Positions 9,422 to 20,014 of a stretch of 64,000 bases of DNA are shown here, piece by piece. The stretch's first letter is position 1, and every line of letters starts with the position of its first letter. The stretch covers positions 41,258,023 to 41,322,022 of the forward strand of contig OW388296.1 in NCBI GenBank assembly GCA_936450465.1, in the 5' to 3' direction. Under the pieces are notes generated by a model. That model was given only the letters and a program-made list of their open reading frames with translations. It searched no databases and was not told the DNA's origin. A program made the translations under genes and the position numbers. Source of the DNA: Gibbula magus. Its lineage: Eukaryota > Mollusca > Gastropoda > Trochida > Trochidae.

Positions 9422-11284
9422 TCAGTAATCAGCACGCTCATTTTCCAGCCTTTGTATCCATTGCATGTCCACTCTGATGTTATGCTCATTACACAACTGA
9501 AATATACCTAAAGCCAACGCTTGAAGATCAGCTTTCATGCTTCCCTTGCACACGATGGATTCAACATTTTTATTGTCAGTAAACCATTTCACTCTGTGAG
9601 ATTCCAAAATTGACAGAAAACTTTCCATAACCAGCAAAACAGCTTTCAGCTCTCTCCAAGTCGAACTTTCAGTCGATTCTGGAGTCGACCACTGACCTTG
9701 TGAGACGGCCTGACCAACCTCTACACAATACCCACCGAAACCGGAATTACTCGCATCACTGTAAACGACCCTGGTTGGAATACTGTCGTAACATAGAAAA
9801 CAGTGACTGTAACTGTGTATGTGCGAGGACCAAAATGTCAATTGATCTCTACTCAACTGAGATAACATTACCGTCTCTTTCCATGATGTAGCTTGGAGCG
9901 TCTGAATACTAAGAGATTTTGTCATAAGCTGAGTCAAGGGACCAACAACCATTTTCATTGAGATGACTTGCCCAACAACCGAAGCTAAGTCCTTAACCGG
10001 AACTGGCACAGTACAATCAAGAAGCTCTGCTATACTTAGCTTTAGCTTATCAATTTTCCGTAGAGGAATAGACAACTTCATTTGTCTAGTATCAATAGTA
10101 AACCCCAACCACTCAATCTCTTGCACTGGCTTCCACAGAGATTTTTCTACTTTCGGTACAAAACCTGCATTTAATAAGTCTTGTTTGACCGCTTGACCGA
10201 CTTCCGCTGTTTCATGCTCAGAAACACTTGATAAAATGCCATCATCTAAAAACATAACAATCCTGTTACCATGGAAACGCCAATACTTCACTAATTGTCT
10301 CGTTACTTTAGTGTACACATAGGGCGCCGAACTGAGACCGAACGGAAGTACTAAAAATTTGAAATACTTCTTGTCCTTTCCTGAACCCCATGCAAAGCCT
10401 AAAAACTGCGTATGCTCATAGTAAATGTCTATATGATGATAAGCGGAATGGATATCAAACTTGACTAGCCAGTCGTTCTTTCCGATATACATCAATGCAG
10501 TTCTCCAATCCTCATACTTGACAGATGACTTCCACAAATGTTTAATCACTCTTGACAAGTCTAAAATCAGTCGTTTCTTACCAGAATGTTGCACTGCTAC
10601 AGATAAGGGATTAACAACGTAAGGCTTATCTGCACACTCAACAATCAAACCTCTACGTAACAGATCTCGAACCGCCGATGAAACAAAGTCAGAATTCTCC
10701 TTAGCAGATCTATTGTTTCTTATATTCATTCTCTGTGGCGTAGAGTAAAACGGTATTTTATATCCATTTCCAATAATGTCTAGAACAAAGTCAACCGCTC
10801 CGATATCTCTCCAAAACGAAATATGATTTTTCAGTCTACCCTTCACAATTATATCTTTCCCATCTTGTTCATATTCATAAAAGTCATGTGTAAGGCTAGA
10901 AGCATCAACATCAATGGAATCATCACATAAAATATACTCAACTTCTGGTTCCTCCTTAGTAAGTGTCGGCTTCTCGGTCGAGCTTCCCTCGGTTTTGTGC
11001 TGTACTGCTGAGCAAGGGACACTGACGTCGCCAGTGGCCGAACTCCCCACACATGAAGCACACTCCTGACCTCTGACCTCGGCCACGAAAATTACCAGCC
11101 TGACCACCAGCACGAGAATCCACGGAAGCTTGAGTGACCGTCGATGAGGGACGCTGAGTCGACTTGTATGGAAGCGCTCGTGCAGAACGCGAAGCTCTTG
11201 TCTTGATTTTCTTAATTGCTTTGGTTTCCGCACGATTGATTCTCTTATCATCGTCGGAATCCGAAGCCATTTCATGCGCAACAT
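9422..11284 (-). CDS. Reverse transcriptase-RNase H of the PAT-like element
   Basis: Large pol frame. RT spans about residues 150-430, with KRLILDLSR, WLVKFDIHSAYHHI, LPFGLSSAPYVYTK and the catalytic VMFLDDGIL (a FLDD variant usual in DIRS-order RTs). RNase H follows at about 500-620, with VVYSDASNSGFGGY, STWRELKAVLL and WFTDNKNV. It copies element RNA into DNA. The first 110 or so codons overlap gag in another frame and look like a shadow; real pol sequence begins near the GSSTEKPTLTKEEP stretch at about 10975, so expression probably needs frameshifting or reinitiation. The frame ends early at 9422 through a one-base deletion after NERADY. Confidence 0.88.
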   Translation of the reverse strand: MLRMKWLRIPTMIRESIVRKPKQLRKSRQELRVLHERFHTSRLSVPHRRSLKLPWILVLVVRLVIFVAEVRGQECASCVGSSATGDVSVPCSAVQHKTEGSSTEKPTLTKEEPEVEYILCDDSIDVDASSLTHDFYEYEQDGKDIIVKGRLKNHISFWRDIGAVDFVLDIIGNGYKIPFYSTPQRMNIRNNRSAKENSDFVSSAVRDLLRRGLIVECADKPYVVNPLSVAVQHSGKKRLILDLSRVIKHLWKSSVKYEDWRTALMYIGKNDWLVKFDIHSAYHHIDIYYEHTQFLGFAWGSGKDKKYFKFLVLPFGLSSAPYVYTKVTRQLVKYWRFHGNRIVMFLDDGILSSVSEHETAEVGQAVKQDLLNAGFVPKVEKSLWKPVQEIEWLGFTIDTRQMKLSIPLRKIDKLKLSIAELLDCTVPVPVKDLASVVGQVISMKMVVGPLTQLMTKSLSIQTLQATSWKETVMLSQLSRDQLTFWSSHIHSYSHCFLCYDSIPTRVVYSDASNSGFGGYCVEVGQAVSQGQWSTPESTESSTWRELKAVLLVMESFLSILESHRVKWFTDNKNVESIVCKGSMKADLQALALGIFQLCNEHNIRVDMQWIQRLENERADY

Positions 11285-11669
11285 AATTTCGAACTGTTTC
11301 CCAGCCCCCTTCCGAAGAATCAGCTATTTTAATATGCTTATTCCTTGTTTGAAAACGTGAAACTTCTTGAGCTATCAAGTCCATAGCGTAGTCCGTCTTT
11401 TTATATTGAACAGCAAAACGTAATTGTTCCAAATTTTCAATTGCTTCAGAGTTGAAAGCGAACTGAATCTTATTACCTTCTCTTTTCCATTGGTAATCTC
11501 GTTCTGCTTTTATCTTATGAACTTCTTTACTTGTTCTATTAAATTCCTCTCTCAAGTCTTCAATCTTCTCATTAACTGCTTTTTGAATTTCTGCTTTTGA
11601 TTCATCTAACTTTTTCAAAATGGCGTCTAACTTGCTACTGTCAGTGTAATCTTGCCTGGGACTGTCCAT
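10956..11669 (-). CDS. Gag-like protein with zinc knuckle (PAT-like element)
   Basis: Nucleocapsid-type protein. The open frame extends upstream to 11753, but its first 28 codons lie in repeat A1 (a copy also precedes unrelated sequence at 7675-7851), so the ATG at 11669 (MDSPRQDY) is preferred. Residues about 15-60 are a charged, helix-prone coiled-coil-like stretch. A basic, Arg/Ser-rich segment follows, then one CCHC zinc knuckle, CFMCGEFGHWRRQC, near the C-terminus. It is expected to bind element RNA. It overlaps the pol frame at its 3' end. The frame is intact. Confidence 0.82.
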   Translation of the reverse strand: MDSPRQDYTDSSKLDAILKKLDESKAEIQKAVNEKIEDLREEFNRTSKEVHKIKAERDYQWKREGNKIQFAFNSEAIENLEQLRFAVQYKKTDYAMDLIAQEVSRFQTRNKHIKIADSSEGGWETVRNYVAHEMASDSDDDKRINRAETKAIKKIKTRASRSARALPYKSTQRPSSTVTQASVDSRAGGQAGNFRGRGQRSGVCFMCGEFGHWRRQCPLLSSTAQNRGKLDREADTY

Positions 11670-11671
11670 CT

Positions 11672-11848
11672 TTAAAACTGACCGCTGGTGCACCGCAGCT
11701 GAGAATGACATAGTTTCAAATCTCCCACCCTTATATACCCGATAGAGCGCCATCTATACATAGCATTACTTCCCTTTGTTGTATCTTCCGACGCTAGGAG
11801 AAAGAAATTTCATTCTAATTCGTACCTCAAACGAAAGAAATTATATTT
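11672..11848 (-). repeat. A1 split direct repeat (5' end of PAT-like element)
   Basis: 177-bp copy of A2 (7675-7851), including the motifs CCCGATAGAGCGCC and CTTCCGACGCTAGG. It marks the 5' outer end on the minus strand and ends three bases before the gag ATG chosen here. Confidence 0.88.
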
Positions 11849-12271
11849 TCGGAAACAGTAATGTTTCCAGAAGAAAAGAAGCTTACATGAGAAATTGCTA
11901 CGTTCAAGCTTTGACTGCGCCCTTTATGATTTATGTTCCCTGTTATGTTCTATTCTACGATAGAGCACCCAACTCGTCTTCAAGTTCCTATATGAGATGC
12001 CCTTAAACATTTTCTCACTTTATAAAAACTGTTGAGATATTATGGGGTTTTTTTATTATTATATTTTGAAAATTTCAATGCCCCTCGCTGTACAACATAT
12101 TCAATTAAACAATGAAAATGACATAAAATATCATTTGCTAAGCGACGCTCTAACTGCCATCATGAATCATCAAACACGCAATCGGACCCATTGACCTTTG
12201 TTTTTTTGCAACGGCCATCTTTTTTTAACTAAATAATACTTAATAAAATAGGTTATTATATAGCGGCTTAC

Positions 12272-12508
12272 CAGTGTGACGTTGAATCTAAGATATGTAG
12301 CATCCGATCCCTTGTATGCAGTATGTCCAGGCTGTAAATGACAAAGTAGATATCTTGAACTGCACTGCAAACTGTAACATCCAACTGTTCGTTGACAGAG
12401 ACGTTCACACATTCGTATTCCTACAACGGTTCTGCCATCTTCAGCTGCACTAGCCATGATGAAGGAAACCCAGAGAGACATGAGCTGTACAAGACCTTGT
12501 TCCTCCAT
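12272..12508 (-). CDS. Possible first exon of a secreted PAN/apple-like protein
   Basis: An ATG in strong Kozak context (AACCATGG) opens a frame with a hydrophobic leader (LVQLMSLWVSFIMASAA), then a Cys-rich stretch: RMCERLCQRTVGC, one Cys-Ser pair, and LLCHLQPG. The C-x3-C-x5-C...C-x-L spacing resembles PAN/apple domains in molluscan secreted proteins. The frame runs into a consensus donor (CTG|GTAAGC) at 12271. No downstream exon was found; the PAT-like element begins 420 bp further on, possibly inside the intron. Calling it a gene is tentative. Confidence 0.38.
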
Positions 12509-12924
12509 GGTTGATCCAAGTCTGGCATATACGCCTCCGGGAATCGATCTTGTTGTGACAACCAACTTTATGTTATGTTTGAAATATGATACTTGGTATT
12601 TCAAAGTTCATAAATTGAATTGAGAATTAAAATGACAAACTAATGGTAACTATTTGTATACTTATATGAATATTGCTGTTCGTGCAGCAACTATCTCATC
12701 TCATGTTTATTAATGTATAGGCCTAAAGCCCAACGTAAACTGTTTTGAAACTAAGAAATGTCTTAATGACGATTCCACTTAGTTATACATCAATATATAA
12801 AGAAAAATATATATAGTTTAAAACATCTTCCAACTCCCTGGTCTCATATAGAAAAAATAAAATGTTCGAAGAAATTTCGATGATTTAATCAGATTCACAA
12901 CCATGCTTTCGACCATCAGATGAA

Positions 12925-13240
12925 TGACTTTGAAGATTCATTCTTCTTTTTAATTTTAATTCTGTTTTGCCGATGTATATTTCTTGACATCCATGACAAA
13001 CAATCATATGATTGTTTGTCATGGATGTTCAAGATGCGCACTAAGAGGGATAGTACGATTGTGTTTTTGTTTAATTTTGGACGATGAAGATTCATTCTTC
13101 TTTTTAATTTCAATTCTGTTTTCCCGATGTATATTTCTTTCTAAACAGAATTGAAATTAAAAAAGAAGAATGAATCTTCATCGTTCTCAAATTAAACAAA
13201 AACACAATCGTGCTATCCCTTTAAGTGCGCATCTTGAACG
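12925..13240. repeat. Nested large palindrome beside a Penelope-like fragment
   Basis: A near-perfect hairpin lies at 12984-13034 (arms of about 25 bp, ACATCCATGACAAACAATC and its complement). Next to it is a longer palindrome with arms of about 95 bp (about 13030-13125 against 13140-13240). A third, direct copy of part of the arm lies at 12930-12985. Rearranged, inverted duplication of a retroelement end fits best. Confidence 0.6.
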
Positions 13241-13307
13241 ATGTGGAAAAAATAAATATTCTGTTTTTCAGATATACAAAATTGATTCGTAAACAGCAAT
13301 CAATAAC

Positions 13308-13750
13308 TTGAAAAAACTATTCACCAAAGCAAAATTCCGCAACAATGACAACCAAGCTGAAGTTTCAAAATGTCAAGATAAAAGATGGGGTACCTGTTCC
13401 ATTATTATTGAAGGTCAAAAAGTCCAATTTGAAAATGTGCAACATTTTATTGTTAAACACAACATGAATTGCAAATCTAAAAATATAATTTACGCAAATC
13501 TCTGTCCGAAATGTAATCTACCTTATATTGGACAAACTACCAACCTAGGGTACGTGTTCACAAACAGCAAATAAATAATCCTAATCTCCGTCACCTAAAA
13601 ATTAGTAAGCATATAGCAGACTGCAACAATGGAAACTTTGTTATTTTTCCATTTTATGAATTATTCTGCAATTCACAAATTACAAATTTAACTTTAGAGA
13701 CTAAAGAAACATTTTTCATTGATAAATACTGCCCATCACTGAACAGTTAA
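13308..13750 (+). pseudogene. Penelope-like element GIY-YIG endonuclease fragment
   Basis: The C-terminal part of a Penelope-like protein. It shows a GTCSIIIEG stretch, a Cys-rich linker ending in NLCPKCNLPYIGQTTN (the YIG motif of the GIY-YIG nuclease), then after a frameshift near 13550 HLKISKHIADC and FIDKYCPSLN before a stop at about 13750. The order linker, GIY-YIG, terminal CP-x-LN motif is typical of Penelope elements. RT is absent, so it is a 5'-truncated relic with at least one frameshift. Confidence 0.75.
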
Positions 13751-14092
13751 TTCACACGGGAAATTGATTGATTACGACTCCATTGTTTTACATGTAATCA
13801 AGGACACACAATGAACTCGTTAACCCTCAGAGACCTCATTGTCCTGGAGTGACACCCAATTGAAGACCTCGAGGCAATTCACGTATGTGATTGAAAGACA
13901 ATGACTGATTTTGGTATCAATACACTGTCTTGTTAAGATGTTGAGCATTACAACATGCTATTGTGTTTGCTCATACATAAATATGCAATCTTCCACATGT
14001 TAATCATACTTGAAAAGACCGATATACGGGTCAAAATGAGCTCATCGTATTGTATTTAAGAAGATTGATCCGGTCAAAACCATAGGATGTAT

Positions 14093-14143
14093 ACTCTCTC
14101 TCTCTCTCTCCCTCTCTCTCTCTCTCTCCCTCTCCCTCTCCCT

Positions 14144-14194
<51 letters not shown>
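14093..14194. repeat. (CT)n microsatellite
   Basis: About 100 bp of TC dinucleotides with CCCTCT interruptions. The Leu/Ser-rich frame across it is not a gene. Confidence 0.95.
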
Positions 14195-14195
<1 letters not shown>

Positions 14196-14310
14196 TACTA
14201 TCTTTTTATTTATTTTTTCAAGGTATTTCCTTGTGTTACTCTTTCATCCATTATTATTTGCTAAATCGGATAATCTAAATCTGCCGTCACAAATGTGTCC
14301 TTGTTGCACT

Positions 14311-14460
14311 GGGCAGTTTGACAGTACATGTATGTCGTTCTATATAGACTCCACAAATATCATAATTTCATATTTTACAATTGACAATTTTATATCACAT
14401 GTCAATGTCGTCCTCTATAGATTTCACAAATATCGGACAGGGCAAATGGTATATTTTCCA
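14311..14460. repeat. Diverged short tandem duplication
   Basis: Units of about 55 bp (GTCGTCCTCTATAGATT... followed by a TCGGACAGG end) occur at about 14325 and 14405, and again at 18685-18735, on the other side of the MITE and LINE insertion. The MITE therefore landed within a pre-existing local tandem repeat. Confidence 0.55.
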
Positions 14461-14768
14461 TTTGACAGTTTAAAGGGGCAGTAGCACGTTTTTTCGCTCA
14501 AATAAGTCGATGAAATGTGTTTGAAAAATAATTTCACCAATCGTAAAATACCCTTTTCTTTTCGTAAAACCAAGTTATAAATGAGTGTACATAGCTAAGA
14601 AAAGCCATTGGAATCAGTTTTGTCATTCGATATAGACAGACAGATTTTATTGGTATATATGGCCCGGAGACCAATAGTACAATGTAAATGAATTTCACAA
14701 TAGGAACAGCGCTACCATGTAATAGGACAACCATAACATCAAAGTAATATTTTTACAAAATAAGAGGT

Positions 14769-16740
14769 TTACAATTGATGTCGATTTGATCGATAACGAT
14801 TGATATGGTATAGGACTAGCGATATTCTGTACAAAAGCTGGACATTGTTTGTAGTTAAAAGTGATATAAACTTTTCTGTAGTTCGGTATTTACAGAAATA
14901 TAAAGGTAAATATTTATATCTTAGACATGTGTATTGAGGACACTCCAGAAGTACATGATATTCATCCTCCATGAGGTTACAATAGTTACAGATGGAGTTT
15001 TCAGTATCTGGGTCCTTTGAGAATCGTGCTGCTTTTACTTTAAAATCATGACCATTACATCTGAACAAAGTAACAATTCTACGTAGGTGCAGTGAAGATA
15101 AAGATGATAAATACAGTTCAGGCTTAATACATGTTTTAAATTCAGCATAATAACTAATACTTGTCGACGAACTAACATCATAATACCATTCCTGTTGATA
15201 TATGTCTTTACATCGTTGCTTAAGCAATTTTAAAAATGAATTCCTGTCGCCAACATCTTGTGCGATCCAAACGTGGCCAAACCCGCATTGGAACAGAAAT
15301 TCACGCACATTTGAAACCCAATTTTTATCCCCTTTGTCATCTAAAGCCTTTAAAAGTTCGTAACTATTTCGGGATATTCTGTTCACGGGTTGCCTTATTA
15401 ATCTTATCCAGAACGATATTGCTCTACAACGGGCATTGATAAATAAAGGAAAACGGCCACATTCAGCCAGAATAATCTTATTTGAGGATTTATATCCACA
15501 TTTTAAAATAAACTTGCAAAATTTAGTGTGAACTTTTTCTATGTTCTTATCAATTTTAAAACCCCAAACTTCCGATCCATACAAAAGTATTGGTTGGATT
15601 TTTCCATCAAATAATTTGAGTGAGGATTCAATGGGCAAATATTTATATTTACAAATAAAACGTTTTATAACGTGCAATGCTCTTTCTGCCTGCATGGCGA
15701 GTGTCTCGCAAGCTTTGGAGAAAATATTTCTACATGAGAATACAATACCTAGATACTTATAGTAAGATACAACCTCTATTTGGTTATTGCCAATAAACCA
15801 TTTTTCACATTTTGCAATCTTACCCCCTTTCTTGAATACTATAATTTTCGTTTTCTTAATGTTTATTGCAAGTCCCCACTTTAAACAATATTCCTTTAAA
15901 ACATCAATCTTTCGCTGTAAATTAACCACAGAATCTGCAAATATCGCAACATCATCGGCAAATAGTAACATCGATATATCATGAATAGTTTCATTAATGA
16001 ATATGCCTCTTGAATCATTTGCCATCATTTCCTTTACAAGTTCTTCTATATATAGCAAGAAAAGTATTGGTGACAAAACGCAGCCTTGTCTAACGCCAGA
16101 GTACGTATCAAAAATATCTGTCATTTCACGTTTACTAGTTCTCACGGAAGCTTTTACGTTGTCGTACATGTTTCTTAATAAACGTTGCAGTTTCCCGTGG
16201 ATACCAGACTGCATCATGACAAAGATAAGTTTAGATCTGTTTACAGAATCAAATGCTTTTTGGAAATCAACGAATAAACAATAAAACTTGCCTCCTTTGT
16301 TTCGCAAGTATTTATGTGCAAGACTGTTCAAAGTAAAAATATGATCAAAGGTAGAGTGTTCTTCTCTAAAACCTGCTTGGTGCTCTGATAGAACTTCATA
16401 GGTAGAAATCCACAATTTAATTCGATTGTCTATAACAGTGGTAAATATCTTGTTTAGAGTATTCAGTAGAGCAATCCCCCTGTAATTATTTGGATCTTTC
16501 CTATCGCCAGATTTATGTAATGGTACAATTAAGCCAATATTCCAAGAATCTGGGAACATCCCACTCTCTAAAACGTTGTTAAATAAACAACTTATATAAG
16601 GCATGAGCAATGAAGCAATTTCTTTAAAAACTTCTACGGGAATGCCATCTTCGCCTGGTGATTTCCCGTTTTTCAAGCTATTAATAGCACATTCAATTTC
16701 ACTATCATCTATACTGCTTCCTAAAAAAATTATCTGCGTT
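14769..16740 (-). CDS. LINE reverse transcriptase
   Basis: RT part of the ORF2 polyprotein. Blocks in order: GKSPGEDGIPVEVFK, WNIGLIVPLHKSGDRKDPNN, YRGIALLNTLNKIF, QAGFREEHSTFDHIF, FVDFQKAFDSVNR, GVRQGCVLSPILF, catalytic LLFADDVAIFAD, LAINIKKTKI and YYKYLGIVFS. A C-terminal domain follows with ILLYGSEVWG, ILAECGRFPLF and a late Cys/His cluster, ICNYCNLMEDEYHVLLECP. Motif order and C-terminus fit CR1/L2-related LINEs. The frame opens at 16865, but true coding continues from the endonuclease frame across the A7 frameshift at about 16723. Stop at 14769. Confidence 0.9.
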
Positions 16741-18310
16741 AATGCAGTCTTCACACTCTTGGGAATTATGGAAATTAAAATAATCTGAGACCCGTTCTCC
16801 AAAGTGATCATCGACATTAACAGTCTTATCATTGAGCAGTTCTTTAAAATAAGTATACCATTCATCAGCTGTTATGTTCTGTTCAACGTTATCTCTACGG
16901 AAACAGTATCGTTTGATAGCTTTCCAAAAGTACTGGCAGTCTTTGAGTTTTGCAGCATTAACAATTTCATTTACAACACTTTGTTCATATTCGTTTTTTT
17001 GTTTGCGACATAGGTCCCTAAAATCTTTCTTGGCTAGTAGATATTGTTTACAGTGGTTTTCAATGTTTGTTTTTCTGAACTTATTAAGGAGGTTATATTT
17101 AAGTCGTTTTGCTTGTTCACAATGTCGGTCGAACCAGGGAGGCTGAGTGCGTGCTGGGGTTGACCTAGATGTACGTGTAGCATGTCTGTGTGTGTCTCCT
17201 CTCAGTGCATGCAGTCCCTTCTTTACAAAGTCGTTCAAAACTTTAATAGCATCATCAACATTATCATGTACACAGTTGTAAAAGTCATGGTTTAGACTTT
17301 CGATATTGGCGTTTATGAATTGAACAAACTCACCCTTTCTCGCTGGGTCCCATCGTTCTGACTCGATCGTGTGAGTGTGCGAGTGTGAATGCTCGTGCGA
17401 TTCGTTGTCACGTGGTGTGTCATGTGATGTTTGTATACTCACTGTAACAGGTAAATGGTCTGATTCGGTTCTACAGAGAATATTAAAGTTTATAAAATAC
17501 TCATAGAGACAGGTTGATACAATACAATAATCAACAACACTACTGCCTTGATGACCAATAAAAGTAAATTCACCTCTACTATCGTTACCAGCTCGACCAT
17601 TTAGAAGATGTAAGTTAAAATTGCGGCATATATCTAGCAACTTAATTCCCTCTGCGTTCACTACCTTATCTTTTGATTTTCTATCAATATTAAAAGTATC
17701 GTTAAGATAGTCAATATCATCAATGGGTATATAATCTGTCGAGTCATGCTGTATAAAGCATTGTTTATCACCAACTCGTGCATTAAAGTCACCAAAAAGC
17801 GCAATAGCTGCATCAGGGTGTTCTTTCGATAGTTCATATAACCTATTTTCTAAGAGATCTATACCAGATTGTCCTAACTGTGCAGAGTTCTCACTTTCTG
17901 TCACATACACAAATCCGAATATGGTCTGTTTCTTGGTTTGTGGAATCAAAATATCACTAAAGAAGAAGATGCAGTCTGTCCACTCCTCGTGTATACGAGA
18001 GAAGCGTGTAGCGATGGACTGTCTGAGGTATACTGCCAGTCCCCCGCTGTATCGCCCCAGCCTCTGAGTGCGCTCCCTGACACACTGGAAGGATGTGAAG
18101 CCTGGAAACAGATTTATGAAATCTGCTGTATTTTTGGCCCACGTTTCAATAAACGCGATACAATCAAATGATTCACACAACTCAGATATATTGTATGGTT
18201 GATTTAACTTTGAATAAAGACCATTAACATTCCAACATAGAAATGGAAAAAGATGTTTATCATCATTGTTGTTATCGTTAAGATTACTATCATTACTTTT
18301 CGATCCTATC
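16741..18310 (-). CDS. LINE apurinic-type endonuclease domain
   Basis: N-terminal part of ORF2. The domain starts upstream of the first ATG (18180): FLCWNVNGLYSKL lies at about 18235, in frame and open back to the insertion edge at 18355. Further motifs are IAFIETWAKN, ALFGDFNARVG, SSVVDYCIVS and ESDHLPVTVS, the usual metal-binding and catalytic blocks of the LINE APE-type nuclease. It nicks the target for target-primed reverse transcription. It runs on to 16705 in its own frame, past the A7 frameshift. Confidence 0.88.
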
Positions 18311-19313
18311 TGATTATTGTTATTGGTCGTCGGATTACTTAGCTTCGAGTTATCTTGTCATTCGATATAATAAAATGTGTTCACAATAAAATGGCCGCCA
18401 TGCAATTTTTGCTTTAAACGCAACGCCGTTATTACTACTTCTGATAATTGCTTTGTGTCATAAGATGTTATACCCTCTAAAATAAATTTAAATGACAGAA
18501 ACTAACATTAAATAAGAAATTTGAAAAAATAAATTTTGCAAAAAACGTGCTTCTGCCCCTTAACAGATAGAAACAATGTTTATGGATATACACTTCTTTA
18601 TTCTTTGAAATTTCTACTTTTGTTGTCTCTATTCTTCATCTTCTATAATGCAGATCAAGGAAGCCATTTGACAGTTTGTAAGTACATTAATGTCGTCCTC
18701 TATAGATTCTGAAAAAGTCGGACAGGTTCTGTGCCACAGAGCTAATCACATTTTTCCTGTCTCTATTTCTAGGGGTGCAAATCTAAATCTAAATATTGAA
18801 ATGGCAGTTCGCTGGGAGCTTTTGATACATACACTCACGGACAAAAGAAAGTATAGGTACAACAACGCAAGATATTTTTATTAACGAGGGATGAACACGA
18901 CGGAAACATAGTTACACCATGTTTCTGAAAGCAAACTAACGTTGTCTGATCCGGCAGAAATATTTTGTGTTTGACTCTGTTGAAAAGAAGATATATTTTC
19001 TTTTGCCCGTGAGTTTAGTTAAAATATATGATCTTCCGTCTGATATTCAAATGAGCAAATAGCCAGTCAGTGAGCACTCTGAAGGTATGGCTGCAAATCC
19101 AGCAGCTCATCTTTGAGGAATTGTAGGATAAATATTTACCCCAGTATAAATGTAACTAATATGAGATAATAGTGTCAACCAATTCTTAGCTGAATCTAGA
19201 TGTTAAGGAATGACATAAGCCAGTTAAAAAATTCAATGTATTTTCCATTCATGGTTTCATTGACATAAATAATGGATTTTATAAAATTGCAGGGTTTCAC
19301 CGTTACTGTAGTT

Positions 19314-19790
19314 TTAAAGGGGCAGTAGCACGTTTTTTTCGTTCAAATAAGTCTATGAAAAGTATTTGAAAAATAATGTCACCAATAGTAAAACACCCTC
19401 CTCTCTTCGGAAAATCAAGTTAAAAATGAGTGTACACGGTTCGGTGAAGCCATTGGAATAGTATTTGTAATTCGAAATAATAAAATGTGTTCACAGTGAA
19501 ATGGCTGCCATGTAATTTTTGCTTTATACGCGAAACCGTTATTACCACTACGGATAATTGATTTGTGTAATAAGATGTTTTACCCTCTGAAGTACCCTTT
19601 TACCCTTTAAATGACATAGACAGACAGACAGGCAGATTTGATTCAGTATAGAGGCCTTAGGCCCATAATACAGGCATATAACATTGGTACTAGAACAGTC
19701 TGCGCAGCAAGTCATTGTAGCTCTAAATCCTTTTTTTTTTTTTTTTTTTTTTTTTTCTTTAACCACAAGGGGCAGTAGCACATGTTTTCA
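19314..19790 (+). mobile_element. TTAA MITE copy B, interrupted
   Basis: The left part (19314-19610) matches MITE copy A, starting TTAAAGGGGCAGTAGCACG. At about 19611-19756 it is interrupted by a LINE 3' end. A further end-like piece, AGGGGCAGTAGCACATG, follows at about 19770. Confidence 0.7.
19611..19756 (-). mobile_element. LINE 3'-end fragment with (GTCT)n tail
   Basis: The minus-strand 3' terminus reads AATCTGCCTGTCTGTCTGTC, like the LINE at 14635. It is bordered on the other side by a poly-T tract (19731-19756). It is a severely 5'-truncated LINE insertion in MITE copy B. Confidence 0.65.
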
Positions 19791-20014
19791 CAGACTTGAA
19801 TTAATTAAATTAACTAAATTGTAAGTTGAGGGGTTTTTTTTGTTTGTTTTTTTTATTACAAAAAGAGCATGTTACATATATGTTCAAATAGTTGGCAAAG
19901 TAATCATAGATGTAACATAAGGACGAAAAAGGAGAAAAGATAGGAATAGAGGGCAGAAGGATAGGGGTGCAAAGTGAGAGGGTGAAAAGAGGGATACTCA
20001 GTTTATTACATTTA

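Larger units (their letters stand above)
7304..11848 (-). mobile_element. PAT/Ngaro-type tyrosine-recombinase retrotransposon
   Basis: On the minus strand the order is A1 (11848-11672), gag, RT-RNase H, methyltransferase-like region, tyrosine recombinase, B1 (7918-7850), A2 (7851-7675), B2 (7372-7304). This A1-ORFs-B1-A2-B2 split direct repeat layout is the hallmark of PAT-like and Ngaro elements of the DIRS order, which integrate with a tyrosine recombinase. The A copies are both 177 bp and the B copies both 69 bp, nearly identical. About 300 bp of extra sequence separates A2 from B2. The methyltransferase-like region favours PAT over Ngaro. The element is close to intact: one frameshift was found, in pol at about 9420. 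Confidence 0.88.
14635..18355 (-). mobile_element. CR1/L2-like LINE insertion with target duplication
   Basis: The target duplication TGTCATTCGATATA occurs at 14621-14634 and 18356-18369, both within MITE copy A. The 3' end on the minus strand reads AATAAAATCTGTCTGTC, a short GTCT repeat tail. The 5' end opens directly inside the endonuclease frame with no ATG, so the copy is 5'-truncated and lacks ORF1. Endonuclease and RT frames are intact except for one frameshift in an A7 run at 16723-16729. Confidence 0.9.
14470..18563 (+). mobile_element. TTAA-flanked MITE (copy A), split by a LINE
   Basis: The MITE halves are 14470-14634 and 18370-18563. The ends are inverted repeats (AGGGGCAGTAGCACG and its complement), each next to TTAA. 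Related copies lie at about 19314, 36766-36933 and 60114-60453. TTAA target sites and this size are typical of piggyBac-derived MITEs. A minus-strand LINE separates the halves, with a 14-bp duplication of MITE sequence on each side. Confidence 0.8.

Noticed and set aside
10980..11284. First 110 or so residues of the PAT-like RT frame
   Set aside because: They overlap gag in another frame and lack any pol motif.
11670..11753. Upstream 28 codons of gag in the PAT-like element
   Set aside because: They lie within repeat A1, whose other copy at 7675-7851 runs into unrelated sequence, so they look like leader.
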